A stretch of DNA of 64,000 nucleotides, from the NCBI GenBank assembly GCA_040274725.1, contig JBEMAQ010000010.1:56289-120288 (forward strand), read 5' to 3'. The position numbers were made by a program, and so were the translations under genes. Shown one piece after another: positions 49,073-58,177 of this stretch. The stretch is from Solibacillus sp040274725 (lineage in GTDB: Bacteria > Bacillota > Bacilli > Bacillales_A > Planococcaceae). The notes below the pieces were generated by a model. It did not search any database. It saw only the letters and a program-made list of their open reading frames with translations, and was not told the origin of the DNA. Within the stretch, counting starts at the first letter, position 1, and the number at the start of each line of letters is the position of its first letter.

Positions 49073-49303
49073 GAAAATAACCTCCATATTTTGCCTAATG
49101 ACAGTTCCGATTAATTGACAAAATAAACTTAATCATTATTTTTGTATTCTTCTTACAACAAAGGGTGCTAACTGTTGTTCAGTGAAGAACATTTTTTCCA
49201 TCTCAATCTTACTACTCTTCACAAAAAATACAACTATTTTTCTCAAATTCAGCATTTTTTTTCGTGAACAATAGAAAAACAAATTAGAAACGCTGTAATT
49301 TTT

Positions 49304-50677
49304 CTACTTTTCGAGGAAATGTAGTATAAATTTCGTACCTTTTCCTAGTTCGCTTTTGACAGTAATTTTTGCTCGGTATTTTTCTACAAGCATTTTTGTA
49401 ATGCTAAGACCAAGACCTGTTCCCGCTATTTTTTGCGTGCGTGCCTCGTCCACACGGTAAAAACGATCAAAAATTTTTGTTAGATGTTCCGGTCTAATGC
49501 CCATTCCATTATCTGCAATAGTGACGGTTATGCCACCATTTTCAGAAGAAATCGTCGTTTTAACAATTGGCTCGCGCTCATTATATCGTATCGCATTTTC
49601 ATAAAGATTGCGCAAAATTTGCATCAACGCGTTTGAAGAAATCGGCAATAACACAGGCTGTTCTACAACATCATTCAGAAACTGTACATGTGGATAAATA
49701 TGTTGCAAATCACTTTGTACAAGTTGCATATCTTCTATTACATTCGTCGTTGCATACTGGTCTAATGTTTCACGCCGCGCGAGTTCAAGTAATTCTTCAA
49801 TCATTTTTTTCATGCGCGCAATTTCTTCAAGTGACGTCGCGAGGCCCTCTTCTAATACATCCGTTTCATGCTTTCCCCAACGCTGAAGCATCGACAAATG
49901 CCCTTCAATGACCTGAATCGGCGTCCTCAGCTCATGCGACGCATCCGCGACAAATTGCTGCTGCTGTGTAAACGACAGTTCAAGCTCGCGTAACATTGCC
50001 TCATACATATGAAGGAGCTCGCCAATCTCGTCATCCGCCGCATACTTAAAATCCACCTTTTCTTCAAAACCGTGATCCCGTACAAGTACCATCGACTCGC
50101 GCAGTTCCACAAGCGGCTTCATTAGTAAATTCGCTAAATAATAGCTAAGTGTCAGCGCGAGTAGTAGCGCACCAAGACCAATAATGACAAGTGTTGTCAT
50201 CATATAATTCATCATCGCTTGAAACGTTGTGAGCGGATGAATGAGCTGCAAAATCCCTTGAAACGGACCGATTTGAACAACTGTATGATAGACATATGCA
50301 TTCGTTCCATGAATCGTTTCTTTCGTAAGAGCGGGCAATTGCGCTGGAATAGAGGCGGCGTCCGTTACGTCATTAATGCGCAATACTTCCACACCATCTA
50401 AATTAAAAATCCGCACCGTCTGCTCTTGCGTCAAGATGGCCTTCATAAGCGGCGAATTGTTTTGCAGTTGCTGTATTGTAACACCACCTTGCGCGGCTAA
50501 AAACATCGTAATGTCATCTACAGTCCGCTGTGCATTTTTTTCTTCATTATTAAGAAGCCATGTTTGCAAGGCAACATAGAGCACACATGCAATAATCGTA
50601 TAGCTAATAAAAATCGTGCAACCGACGGCGACAGTCCATTTTTTCTTCAGCGATAAATTAAGTAGCCACTGCTTCAT
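49304..50677 (-). CDS. Sensor histidine kinase, ArlS-like
   Basis: A 457-residue membrane kinase. Two membrane helices (residues about 15-37 and 160-185) enclose an extracellular sensor of about 120 residues. Then come a HAMP domain, HisKA with FVADASHELRTPIQVIEGHL, and HATPase_c with NAIRYNE (N box), ADNGMGI, FDRFYRVDEA and GTGLGLSI. The strings HELRTPIQVIEGHLSMLQRW and GKHETDVLEEGL resemble ArlS of staphylococci (control of surface proteins and autolysis). The start overlaps the stop of the response-regulator gene by four bases. Confidence 0.9.
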   Translation of the reverse strand: MKQWLLNLSLKKKWTVAVGCTIFISYTIIACVLYVALQTWLLNNEEKNAQRTVDDITMFLAAQGGVTIQQLQNNSPLMKAILTQEQTVRIFNLDGVEVLRINDVTDAASIPAQLPALTKETIHGTNAYVYHTVVQIGPFQGILQLIHPLTTFQAMMNYMMTTLVIIGLGALLLALTLSYYLANLLMKPLVELRESMVLVRDHGFEEKVDFKYAADDEIGELLHMYEAMLRELELSFTQQQQFVADASHELRTPIQVIEGHLSMLQRWGKHETDVLEEGLATSLEEIARMKKMIEELLELARRETLDQYATTNVIEDMQLVQSDLQHIYPHVQFLNDVVEQPVLLPISSNALMQILRNLYENAIRYNEREPIVKTTISSENGGITVTIADNGMGIRPEHLTKIFDRFYRVDEARTQKIAGTGLGLSITKMLVEKYRAKITVKSELGKGTKFILHFLEK

Positions 50678-51336
50678 GTGCGGATCACATACCCAACACC
50701 GCGCACCGTTTCAATGTATGACTCTTTCAGCTTCGCGCGTAAATGACGAATATATACATCGACAACATTTGTCTCAACATGCGTATCAAAGCCCCACACC
50801 GTCTCTAAAATAAGCTCTCTTGAACAAACACGGTTGACATTTTGGGCGAGTAACTTCAGTAAATCAAACTCGGTGCGCGTGAGCTCTAATTTTTGGCCTT
50901 TTAATAGCACTTCATACGCGCCGATGTCAATTTGTAAATCTCGTACGACTAATACGTCCGACTGCATAAACTTCGTCGTTCTGCGCAAAATAGAGCGAAT
51001 ACGTGCAAGCAGCTCCTCAATTGCAAATGGCTTGACAATATAATCATCTGCCCCCGCATCAAGCCCTGCCACACGGTCCATTACTGCATCACGTGCCGTC
51101 AGTAGCAAAATCGGTACATCGCTATGCCTGCGAATGCGGCGACACACTTCAATGCCGTTTAGCTCCGGTAGCATGACATCAAGGAGCACACAGTCCACCG
51201 GCTCACTAAGCGCAAGCTCAAGCCCTGTGCGCCCATCTGCTGCAACAATTACTTGAAACTGCTCGTGTGCTAGCTCAAGCTCTAAAAAGCGGGCGATATT
51301 TTTTTCATCCTCTACAATTAAAATATATTGTGACAT
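50674..51336 (-). CDS. OmpR-family response regulator, ArlR-like
   Basis: A 220-residue regulator from ATG 51336 (GAGGT upstream). The receiver domain has the acidic pair VEDE, the phosphorylated Asp in VDCVLLDVMLPE (about residue 52), Thr in LLLTARD and Lys in YIVKPF. The C-terminal winged helix reads LTRTEFDLLKLLAQNVNRVC and DVYIRHLRAKL. It is the partner of the adjacent kinase and most similar to ArlR. Its targets are unknown. Confidence 0.92.
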   Translation of the reverse strand: MSQYILIVEDEKNIARFLELELAHEQFQVIVAADGRTGLELALSEPVDCVLLDVMLPELNGIEVCRRIRRHSDVPILLLTARDAVMDRVAGLDAGADDYIVKPFAIEELLARIRSILRRTTKFMQSDVLVVRDLQIDIGAYEVLLKGQKLELTRTEFDLLKLLAQNVNRVCSRELILETVWGFDTHVETNVVDVYIRHLRAKLKESYIETVRGVGYVIRT

Positions 51337-51499
51337 AAGCTTACCTCGATTATTCATTTTTGTCGTTAAATTGAGTCGAAATCCTTTAAGTACGTGACTT
51401 TCTTTATAATGCTGGGATAATTTCCGCTACGCGAACGGAAATTAACATTCAGAAAAACTACCAATTATCCAAAGAGATCCGTCTTTGTATTGTACCAAA

Positions 51500-51537
51500 C
51501 AAAAACCACCTCCTCTACAAAAGAGAAGGCGGGCTAT
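51500..51537 (-). terminator. Terminator of the diguanylate cyclase gene
   Basis: On the minus strand CCGCCTTCTC and GAGGAGGTGG pair with wobble bases, followed by TTTTTG. Confidence 0.7.
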
Positions 51538-53561
51538 TATGGTTCACTAATTTTAAAATTATCTTTCGAATGCTCCTTCGCTTCATATAATGCACGATCC
51601 GCTAAATCAATTAGCTCGGCTAACTGATATCCATTTTTTGGATAAATCGAAATCCCTATCGACGAAGTTGGCGAAAACGTATGTCCTTGAATGACCCAAC
51701 CGCACTTTAATGTTTGACGAATATTGGAAATTGTCTGTTCAATTGCACGTAGTAGCTCCGTCTCATTTCGCGATAAATTCGTTAACACAACGACAAATTC
51801 ATCTCCGCCGATTCTCACAACTAAATCATCTGGACGAACGCTAGATTTTAGCGCATGACTGAAATTTTTCAAAAACTTATCCCCAACATCATGCCCATAT
51901 ACATCATTCACCTGTTTAAAATTATCCCCATCAATATAAAGGAGTGCAAGCGATTCAAAATTCACATTCGCTGCTTCAATTAAATGTGGGAATTCACGCT
52001 CCAAATAGCGACGGTTCGCAAGCTGTGTCAAACTATCATGGTAAGCCATAAAAATGAGTTCATTTTCTAGCTCCTTGCGTTCCGTAATTTCACGCGAGAC
52101 GATAATAATTTCACTCACCGTATTTTCTTTAAAATCAGGTGCCACTGTATAATTTGCCTCTGTCCAAATAATCTCACCTGTCGCCTTTTTCAACTGCAAT
52201 TCGACTTTATGCTCTAACTCTTGTTGTGTGAGCAGCGCTTCCCATACAGCTTGACTTTCTGGCGCAATGATTGAAGCGTACGGCTGATCAAGTAATTCAT
52301 GTTCCTTGTAGCCAAGCTTTCGAATAAAGGCTGGTGAAGCATACGTAATCATCCCGTCAATATCGGTTACCGCGATAAAATCATTTGTGTTTTCTGTAAT
52401 AGCCCGGAAAGTACGCTCAATATTACGTAGTTCAATCATCATTTCCTTTTTGTCAGAAACATTGAACTGCACCGTTAAATATTGATACACTTCACCCGCT
52501 TCATTTGTTAGTGGAATAATCGTAGAGTCGATCCAATACTTTTCTCCGTTTTTCTTTTTATTGCACACTTCCCCATGCCAAACGTCGCCACGCTGTAATG
52601 TGGCCCATAAATTAAGGAAAAACGCCTTTGAATGATAGCCGGAATTGACGACACTATGTGTTTTGCCCATTAGCTCCTCGCGACTATAGCCGGTTCGGTC
52701 GATAAAACGTGCATTCATATCCGTAATCCTGCCATTTAAATCGGTAAACGTCACATCCGCGGCTGAGCCAACTGCCTTTTTAAACATGTCCAAACCGTAA
52801 TAGGCCGACTTCAATTGTTGTCGTTGCTGCAAGTACTTCGTAATCTCCTGCATCATCATAAAGACAGCAACAACTTCCTGATTGGCGGTGAGCGGTGAAA
52901 ACGTCGCTGTAAACGTTCGTTTCCTCCCGAAGCGGTCGACAAAGGAAATCACTTTAGATTCAGTACTAATGCCTGTTTGTGCCTGTTTTAAATATTCCTT
53001 TACGGTATCCTGTGTCTCCACATCGATAAAGGGTAAATCAAAGAAATTTTGTCCTCGTACATCATCCATCGTAATATCAAATTCATCAATAAATCGTGGG
53101 TTTGCCTCTAAAAATTGCGCATCTTTCGAAATTAGCACCGTCGAAAGAAACGTTTTAAAAAAGATCGAGCGCATAAACAAATATTTATCTTGTAATTCAC
53201 GATCAAATGCAATCTCTCTTGTAATGACTAATAAATAGTTTTCACCTTGATCAAAAACAGGAATTGCTGTCGATTCATGTTTCATAATGGCATGTTTCGC
53301 ATAAATATAATCTTCAAAAACAACTTGTTGCCCTTTTTCTACTGCTACGCCGTAATAATGGCTAATTGTTTTGAATTGTGTAGCTGAAACAGTGTGCTTT
53401 AACGTTTTTCCTATTACATGCTGCGGCAGTAATTTTTGTGCTGCTGTGTTTATATAAATATATTCGTAATCCTTTTCAAATTTCCTCATAAAAAAAACAG
53501 CATCTCGGCTATTTTCAAATAGCACATTTAACTGTTGAACGGAATACACTGATGGTGCCAT
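51537..53561 (-). CDS. Diguanylate cyclase with several PAS domains
   Basis: A 674-residue soluble protein from ATG 53561 (AGGGGG upstream). It has three or four PAS modules in the first 490 residues; two later ones end in PAC-like text (GVVNSGYHSKAFFLNLW, WHGEVCNKKKNGEKYWID, TGEIIWTEANYTVAPDF). The C-terminal GGDEF domain (about residues 505-670) has the intact active site RIGGDEFVVVL and the inhibitory I-site RPDD five residues before it. It should make cyclic di-GMP in response to signals sensed by the PAS domains. No EAL domain. No membrane helix. Confidence 0.93.
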   Translation of the reverse strand: MAPSVYSVQQLNVLFENSRDAVFFMRKFEKDYEYIYINTAAQKLLPQHVIGKTLKHTVSATQFKTISHYYGVAVEKGQQVVFEDYIYAKHAIMKHESTAIPVFDQGENYLLVITREIAFDRELQDKYLFMRSIFFKTFLSTVLISKDAQFLEANPRFIDEFDITMDDVRGQNFFDLPFIDVETQDTVKEYLKQAQTGISTESKVISFVDRFGRKRTFTATFSPLTANQEVVAVFMMMQEITKYLQQRQQLKSAYYGLDMFKKAVGSAADVTFTDLNGRITDMNARFIDRTGYSREELMGKTHSVVNSGYHSKAFFLNLWATLQRGDVWHGEVCNKKKNGEKYWIDSTIIPLTNEAGEVYQYLTVQFNVSDKKEMMIELRNIERTFRAITENTNDFIAVTDIDGMITYASPAFIRKLGYKEHELLDQPYASIIAPESQAVWEALLTQQELEHKVELQLKKATGEIIWTEANYTVAPDFKENTVSEIIIVSREITERKELENELIFMAYHDSLTQLANRRYLEREFPHLIEAANVNFESLALLYIDGDNFKQVNDVYGHDVGDKFLKNFSHALKSSVRPDDLVVRIGGDEFVVVLTNLSRNETELLRAIEQTISNIRQTLKCGWVIQGHTFSPTSSIGISIYPKNGYQLAELIDLADRALYEAKEHSKDNFKISEP

Positions 53562-53766
53562 TACTTTACCCCCTACACCTTTAGAAAAATACATTTCACG
53601 TCAAATGACGTGCTCAGTTTTTTGTGGATAGCCTCAAACACTTTTACGTTGTTATCCACTAATTTGTTACACCTGCTTGCAGCATTTTTCATGCAATGTG
53701 CACTGTAATACTTATCAAAAACCGTTAGCATCTCCGCATGAGGCTGATTTATTGCTAAATTAACGT

Positions 53767-53797
53767 AAAATACGTATGAGCAACGTCATACGTATTT
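53767..53797 (-). terminator. Hairpin in the dapF-GGDEF intergenic region
   Basis: AAATACGTATGA pairs with TCATACGTATTT (12 bp, 6-nt loop), 23 bases after the dapF stop on the minus strand, with a short T-rich tail. Confidence 0.6.
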
Positions 53798-53819
53798 GTT
53801 ATTTTAATTGCACTTATCA

Positions 53820-54788
53820 TTAGTTTTTCACTAAAAAAAGACGCGTCTGCTCCTCGGCATATTCCATACATTTTTCATAATCTGCTACTTCACCCGTTTG
53901 TTCACTCGCTACAAACGTCCAGTCATTCGCCACGTGCTGTAGCGTATATATCGCAATAACTGTTGCATTCCCTACTAACGTCAACGCATAATTCTCATCT
54001 AATTGCTTTACATGACACTGTACAAAACCACCTGGATTAAATACCGTTACCTTCTGATCATTCACGAGCTTATTTCTATAAGCGACTAAAGCAGAGGCGG
54101 TCATTGCTGTACCACATGCATTTGTAAACCCAACACCACGCTCATACGTACGTACAAAAATTGTATCGTCACGCATCGGATAAACATAACTAACATTAAC
54201 GCCATCTGGACAAAATTCATTTTCACCATTTAAAAACTGTGCAAGCAGCTGTTGATGCGATGAGCTTTGTATATAGTGCGCATCGACAATACCAATTAAA
54301 TGTGGATTTGGAACAGAAATTGCGGTGAAATGAATGTCAGGAGAAAACTCTTTCACCAATTCATGTAAAATTTTATCTTTAGTTTTATAGTACATTGGTA
54401 GCGATTTTAATTCAAATGAAATAGGTGAAATTTCAACAGAAAATGTTGGTAAATTTCCAAATATTGACCTCTCTCGTTGTACAAATAAATTCGCGTGCAT
54501 CGTTTCGATAATCGCTGCGTCTTTCCCTAACTTGTCACACACATAACGCGCAACGCAGCGTAAGCCGTTGCCACACATCGAAGCCTCAGAACCGTCCGCA
54601 TTGATGACACGCATTTTCGCATCTGCCATAGTTGAAGGCAAGACTAAAAGTAGACCATCTGCACCTTGTTCGTTTTTCGAGTCACATAGCCATTTTGCAA
54701 GCTGTACCCAGTCATATGCGTCTTCCTGCGCCTCGTATAAATAAAATGTATTTCCAGAGCCATGTACCTTTAACATTGTTTCGTTCAT
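53820..54788 (-). CDS. dapF: Diaminopimelate epimerase DapF
   Basis: A 322-residue enzyme that turns LL- into meso-diaminopimelate for peptidoglycan and lysine. It has the two catalytic Cys in SMCGNGLRC and TNACGTAMTASAL. MLKVHGSGNTFYLYE at the start and NADGSEASMCGNG are typical. It is about 40 residues longer than many DapF, with an extra C-terminal tail (YEKCMEYAEEQTRLFLVK). The start ATG has GGAGGCGGAAAG. It is not next to other dap or lysine genes; the lysine importer lies 22 kb away. Confidence 0.95.
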   Translation of the reverse strand: MNETMLKVHGSGNTFYLYEAQEDAYDWVQLAKWLCDSKNEQGADGLLLVLPSTMADAKMRVINADGSEASMCGNGLRCVARYVCDKLGKDAAIIETMHANLFVQRERSIFGNLPTFSVEISPISFELKSLPMYYKTKDKILHELVKEFSPDIHFTAISVPNPHLIGIVDAHYIQSSSHQQLLAQFLNGENEFCPDGVNVSYVYPMRDDTIFVRTYERGVGFTNACGTAMTASALVAYRNKLVNDQKVTVFNPGGFVQCHVKQLDENYALTLVGNATVIAIYTLQHVANDWTFVASEQTGEVADYEKCMEYAEEQTRLFLVKN

Positions 54789-54993
54789 CTTTCCGCCTCC
54801 AACCCCATATATTTCTTATATTAATCGTTCTTACCAATACATTCAATAAACATTATTTCGACAATTTACATTTTTCAGTTTTTTCTAACTTTTTCTAGAA
54901 AAAATAAGTTTTTTCGAGTAAATAACTTGCCGACTGAGATGATTTTATTATATTATGGTATTACAATTTAATTTCGGCAAACGTATTCATCAG

Positions 54994-55109
54994 CAAGATT
55001 AGGGAAGGCTAAGGGAACACCATAGTTTAACGTCTAATTCTTTTTAGGTTATACAAGCTCGAAATGACCACTGCCTATTCTAGGCTCTACCATTTCCCTT
55101 AAAAGGAGG
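54994..55109 (+). promoter_or_regulatory. Possible structured leader of the GNAT gene
   Basis: TAAGGGAA (55010-55017) and TTCCCTTA (55094-55101) are exact inverted copies enclosing smaller stems such as GCCTATTCTAGGC (55074-55086). The 3' arm touches the ribosome site AAAAGGAGG. No known riboswitch class is recognised. The rest of 54789-54993 is AT-rich with no gene; a -10-like TATATT is near 54951. Confidence 0.4.
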
Positions 55110-55117
55110 CGTTTTTC

Positions 55118-55666
55118 ATGTTAAAACACCGTGATTTACATGATACAGCACCATTATATGAATTATTAAAAGACCCAGCTGTTTTTCCTTATGTTCGCCA
55201 AAAGGCTACATCTGCTGAAGAATATATGTTTATGACGAAACAGTTGATGGAAGAAGAACAAAACGGTACAGCTATCTCACGTACCATTACGGATGAATGG
55301 GGCTGCCCAATCGGTACCATTAGTATTTTTGATGTACAGGAAGGCGCCGGTTTCCTCGGGACATGGATCGGTAAGCCGTACCATGGTCTTGGCTACAATC
55401 AAAAAGCGAAAAAGGACTTTTTGTCTGAATTATTTTTCGTTCATGATTTTCATACAGTTTTTTTACGTATTCGCAAGCAAAATGAACGTTCAAAAACTGC
55501 GGCACTCAAGCTACCTTATGTAGTAGATGCACGCGAGACAAATGCTGCTTTATATGAAGAGATCAATCAAGGTGAAACAAAGTTCCACCTTTTTAAAATT
55601 CCAAAAGACTTATTCTACTTAACAATGGCGCATGCGCGTGGCGACGAAGAAGAACAGGCAATGTAA
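55118..55666 (+). CDS. GNAT family N-acetyltransferase
   Basis: A 182-residue protein resembling RimJ/RimL-type acetyltransferases: LKHRDLHDTAPLYELLKDPAVFPYV at the start, CPIGTISIFDVQEGAGFLGTWIGKPYHGLGYNQKAKKDFL as the central strand and acetyl-CoA loop, and FLRIRKQNERSKTAALKLPY, the usual V.x.N.x.S.. helix. It uses acetyl-CoA to modify an amine; whether on a protein or small molecule is unknown. AAAAGGAGG precedes the ATG. Confidence 0.85.
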   Translation: MLKHRDLHDTAPLYELLKDPAVFPYVRQKATSAEEYMFMTKQLMEEEQNGTAISRTITDEWGCPIGTISIFDVQEGAGFLGTWIGKPYHGLGYNQKAKKDFLSELFFVHDFHTVFLRIRKQNERSKTAALKLPYVVDARETNAALYEEINQGETKFHLFKIPKDLFYLTMAHARGDEEEQAM

Positions 55667-55667
55667 A

Positions 55668-55706
55668 AGGGAAGGAAAATGCACCTCGCATTTTCCTTCC
55701 TTTTAT
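55668..55706. terminator. Bidirectional terminator between the GNAT gene and murG
   Basis: A 13-bp stem (55670-55682 with 55688-55700), followed by TTTTATTTTT on the plus strand; it ends both convergent genes. Confidence 0.9.
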
Positions 55707-56779
55707 TTTTCATATTGGGTAATTAACTGTACCATTTTTGCTGGTGTTTTTGGGCTTTCCACGTCAACCATGCGATCAATCATCGCATCGGCATGCGTAG
55801 CTAGCTCCTGAATTGCCTGCATGAAACTCTTTGGTGACAATTGTTCCTCTTCAAGCACATGTGCAAAGCCTTGACGCTTAAAAAGACGTGCATTTAAAAT
55901 TTGGTCACCGCGACTTTTCGCTGCTGATAACGGAATGAGTAACATCGGCTTATGCAACGCTAAAAACTCAAAAATCGAGTTAGAACCCGCGCGCGACACG
56001 ACAAAGTCACAGGCATACAACAGGTCAGGTAACTCTGTTGTCACATAATCATATTGCTTATAACCGGCTACATTTTCTAATGAAGGGTCTAAATTCCCCT
56101 TCCCACATAAATGAATAATTTGATAATTCGCAAGTAGCGTTTGTAAATTTTCACGTAGTGCATCATTTAATACGACCGAGCCCAGGCTCCCCCCCATCAC
56201 AAGCAGGACCTTTTTATCTGCGGTAAAACCACAGCGTACTAATCCACGCGCACGATTCCCTGTATACAGTTGCTCACGAATAATCGATCCCGTACATGTC
56301 GCCTTATCACTTGGCAAATGCTGCATCGTTTCTTTGAATACTGTAAATACATGTGATGCAAATGGTAGTGCGATTTTATTCGCAAGCCCTGGTGTAACGT
56401 CCGATTCATGTGAAACGACTGGTACATTGGCCATTTTTGCTGCAATGACGACAGGTACTGATACAAAGCCGCCTTTTGAAAAAATAACAGACGGTTTCAC
56501 TTTACGTATAATTTTAAACGCCTGTGCGACCCCTGCTAACACACGGAACGGATCTGTGAAATTTTGCATCGAAAAATAACGACGTAACTTTCCACTTGAA
56601 ATACTGTAATACGGCAGACTCGGAAACGCCGTCGTAATTAATTCCTTTTCAATCCCCGTATGAGAACCGATATAATGCACCTCGTAGCCAGCCTCTAGTA
56701 ACGAAGGAATAATTGCCTCATTCAGTGACACATGACCCGCAGTTCCCCCACCGGTTAAAATAATGGTTTTTTGTTTCAT
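55703..56779 (-). CDS. murG: UDP-GlcNAc:lipid I transferase MurG (staphylococcal-type)
   Basis: A 358-residue peripheral membrane glycosyltransferase of family GT28 that adds GlcNAc to lipid I to make lipid II. LTGGGTAGHVSLN at the start (usual GGGTGGH, here with Ala), YYSISSGKLRRYFS, FSKGGFVSVPVVIAAKMANV, SHESDVTPGLANKIAL and VVSRAGSNSIFEFL follow the S. aureus MurG pattern more closely than the B. subtilis spoVD-murG cluster type. It stands alone, outside any division gene cluster. Alternative: a second MurG-like paralogue. Confidence 0.88.
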   Translation of the reverse strand: MKQKTIILTGGGTAGHVSLNEAIIPSLLEAGYEVHYIGSHTGIEKELITTAFPSLPYYSISSGKLRRYFSMQNFTDPFRVLAGVAQAFKIIRKVKPSVIFSKGGFVSVPVVIAAKMANVPVVSHESDVTPGLANKIALPFASHVFTVFKETMQHLPSDKATCTGSIIREQLYTGNRARGLVRCGFTADKKVLLVMGGSLGSVVLNDALRENLQTLLANYQIIHLCGKGNLDPSLENVAGYKQYDYVTTELPDLLYACDFVVSRAGSNSIFEFLALHKPMLLIPLSAAKSRGDQILNARLFKRQGFAHVLEEEQLSPKSFMQAIQELATHADAMIDRMVDVESPKTPAKMVQLITQYEK

Positions 56780-56946
56780 TTTCAGATTACTCCTAACACG
56801 ATCTTTTCTCTCTAGTTTACATTATATGTTTCATTTTCTATAGACATGCATACTATACTCTCCGCATTCTAACTAACGCTCGTACCTTTTATTGTATCAT
56901 ACTACGCGGTACAAAAAAAATTTCTTAAAATTAATTTTAATCAAAT

Positions 56947-56999
56947 AACGAAAAAAAGACTGTCGCGCTTCTTTCATTCGCGACAGTCTTTTTTTCGTT
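56947..56999. terminator. Strong bidirectional terminator after the CAP-domain gene
   Basis: A perfect 21-bp stem (56947-56967 with 56979-56999) with A and T runs inside its outer part; it overlaps the CAP gene stop. Confidence 0.9.
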
Positions 57000-58008
57000 A
57001 TTTCTTAATAAATTGTTGCGTCCAAATAGAACCATCTTTCACAAAACCAACGCCAATATGTGTGAACTTCCCATCTAAAATATTCGCACGGTGTCCTTCT
57101 GAGTTCATCCAGGCCGTCACGACCTCCTCAGCTGTTCTTTGTCCTTTTGCGATATTTTCGCCAGCTGCCTGATAGCTAATACCCAGTGCTTTTAAACGGT
57201 CAAATGGGCTGCCGAATGTTGGGCTCGTATGAGAGAAATAATTATTCACCTTCATATCTTGTGATTTCTCACGTGCTGCTGCCATTAACGCGTTATCCAT
57301 TTCAAGCGGTGCAAGTCCAGCCTTCGCGCGCTCGTTATTTGTTAACTGAACAACTGCTGCCTCGATTTGGTCTACTTCAGATAAACTCTGCTGCGCAGGC
57401 TTTGATTCGTTTGTTTGTTGCGCTGTTACTTGTGCTGGATTTTCTACTGAATCATCGTTTGACTCCGGTTGTTCCGTAGTAGGCTGCTTGACAGATTCCT
57501 CTTTTTCTACCACTGCCGGTGATGCTTGTTCTTTTGTCGGAATTGGCTGTTCTTTAGTAGGTTCTTTGACAACTTCCTCTTTCTCTACTGTTACAGGCTG
57601 TTTGACAACTTGCTCTTTTTCTACCACTACTGGTGATGCTTGTTCTTTCGTTGTAGTTGGCTGTTCTTTAGTAGATTCTTTGACAGCTTCTTCTTTCTCT
57701 ACTGTTACAGGCTGTTTGACAACTTTCTTTTTCTCTACTACTGGTTGTTCCTTAGGTGTAGATACCTTCGCCTCTTTTTCTACTGTAGACGGTTTGTTTG
57801 CTTTCTTTTTATCTACGAACGAATGTTTTTTCACGACAACCGTTTGCTCGCTATTTTGCATGAACTTTAATTCAAACTGTGGCATAAAGCACTTCATATA
57901 AATACCTCGCTCGAAATGGCCCTCGTTTGATGTTTGTGCCGCATGTGATACGGTCGGTAATACTGCAAAGCTTGCTGCTGCACAAAATGCAATAATTGAT
58001 TTTTTCAT
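56998..58008 (-). CDS. Secreted CAP-domain protein with Lys/Glu/Pro repeats
   Basis: A 336-residue secreted protein. Signal peptide ends at SHAAQT (about residue 24). Residues 65-205 are a charged, unfolded stretch; inside it, two tandem 38-residue units (96-133 and 134-171, each VVKQPVTVEKEE...KEQASP..VEKE) are followed by a short third. Residues about 213-334 are the CAP/SCP domain (YkwD-like) with LTNNERAKAGLAPLEMDNAL, FSHTSPTFGSPFDRL, GENIAKGQ and WMNSEGHRANIL. The His and Glu of the CAP cavity are kept. The stretch may let the domain reach through the cell wall. The domain's activity in Bacilli is unknown. No LPXTG anchor. Confidence 0.88.
   Translation of the reverse strand: MKKSIIAFCAAASFAVLPTVSHAAQTSNEGHFERGIYMKCFMPQFELKFMQNSEQTVVVKKHSFVDKKKANKPSTVEKEAKVSTPKEQPVVEKKKVVKQPVTVEKEEAVKESTKEQPTTTKEQASPVVVEKEQVVKQPVTVEKEEVVKEPTKEQPIPTKEQASPAVVEKEESVKQPTTEQPESNDDSVENPAQVTAQQTNESKPAQQSLSEVDQIEAAVVQLTNNERAKAGLAPLEMDNALMAAAREKSQDMKVNNYFSHTSPTFGSPFDRLKALGISYQAAGENIAKGQRTAEEVVTAWMNSEGHRANILDGKFTHIGVGFVKDGSIWTQQFIKK
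57496..57723 (-). repeat. Two tandem 114-bp coding repeats in the CAP gene
   Basis: They encode residues 96-133 and 134-171. The DNA is very similar between units, so slippage can change the number. Confidence 0.8.
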
Positions 58009-58177
58009 TCTGTTACATCTCCTTTCGCATAACTATCATAAAATAGCTTTCTACGAAAAAAAGGCCTATAAAATGGTAGTTTGTCCAACAACCACGTTAA
58101 AAGCCTTTTTACTCATGTTTCAGCACAATTTTATTGCCCAGTAATTACCGATAGAGGTGGCACTTACATATCGAAAG

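Noticed and set aside
57488..57901. 137-codon plus-strand frame with repeats, and the thought of a CRISPR array
   Set aside because: The repeats are the antisense of the CAP protein's 38-residue units; there are no unique spacers.
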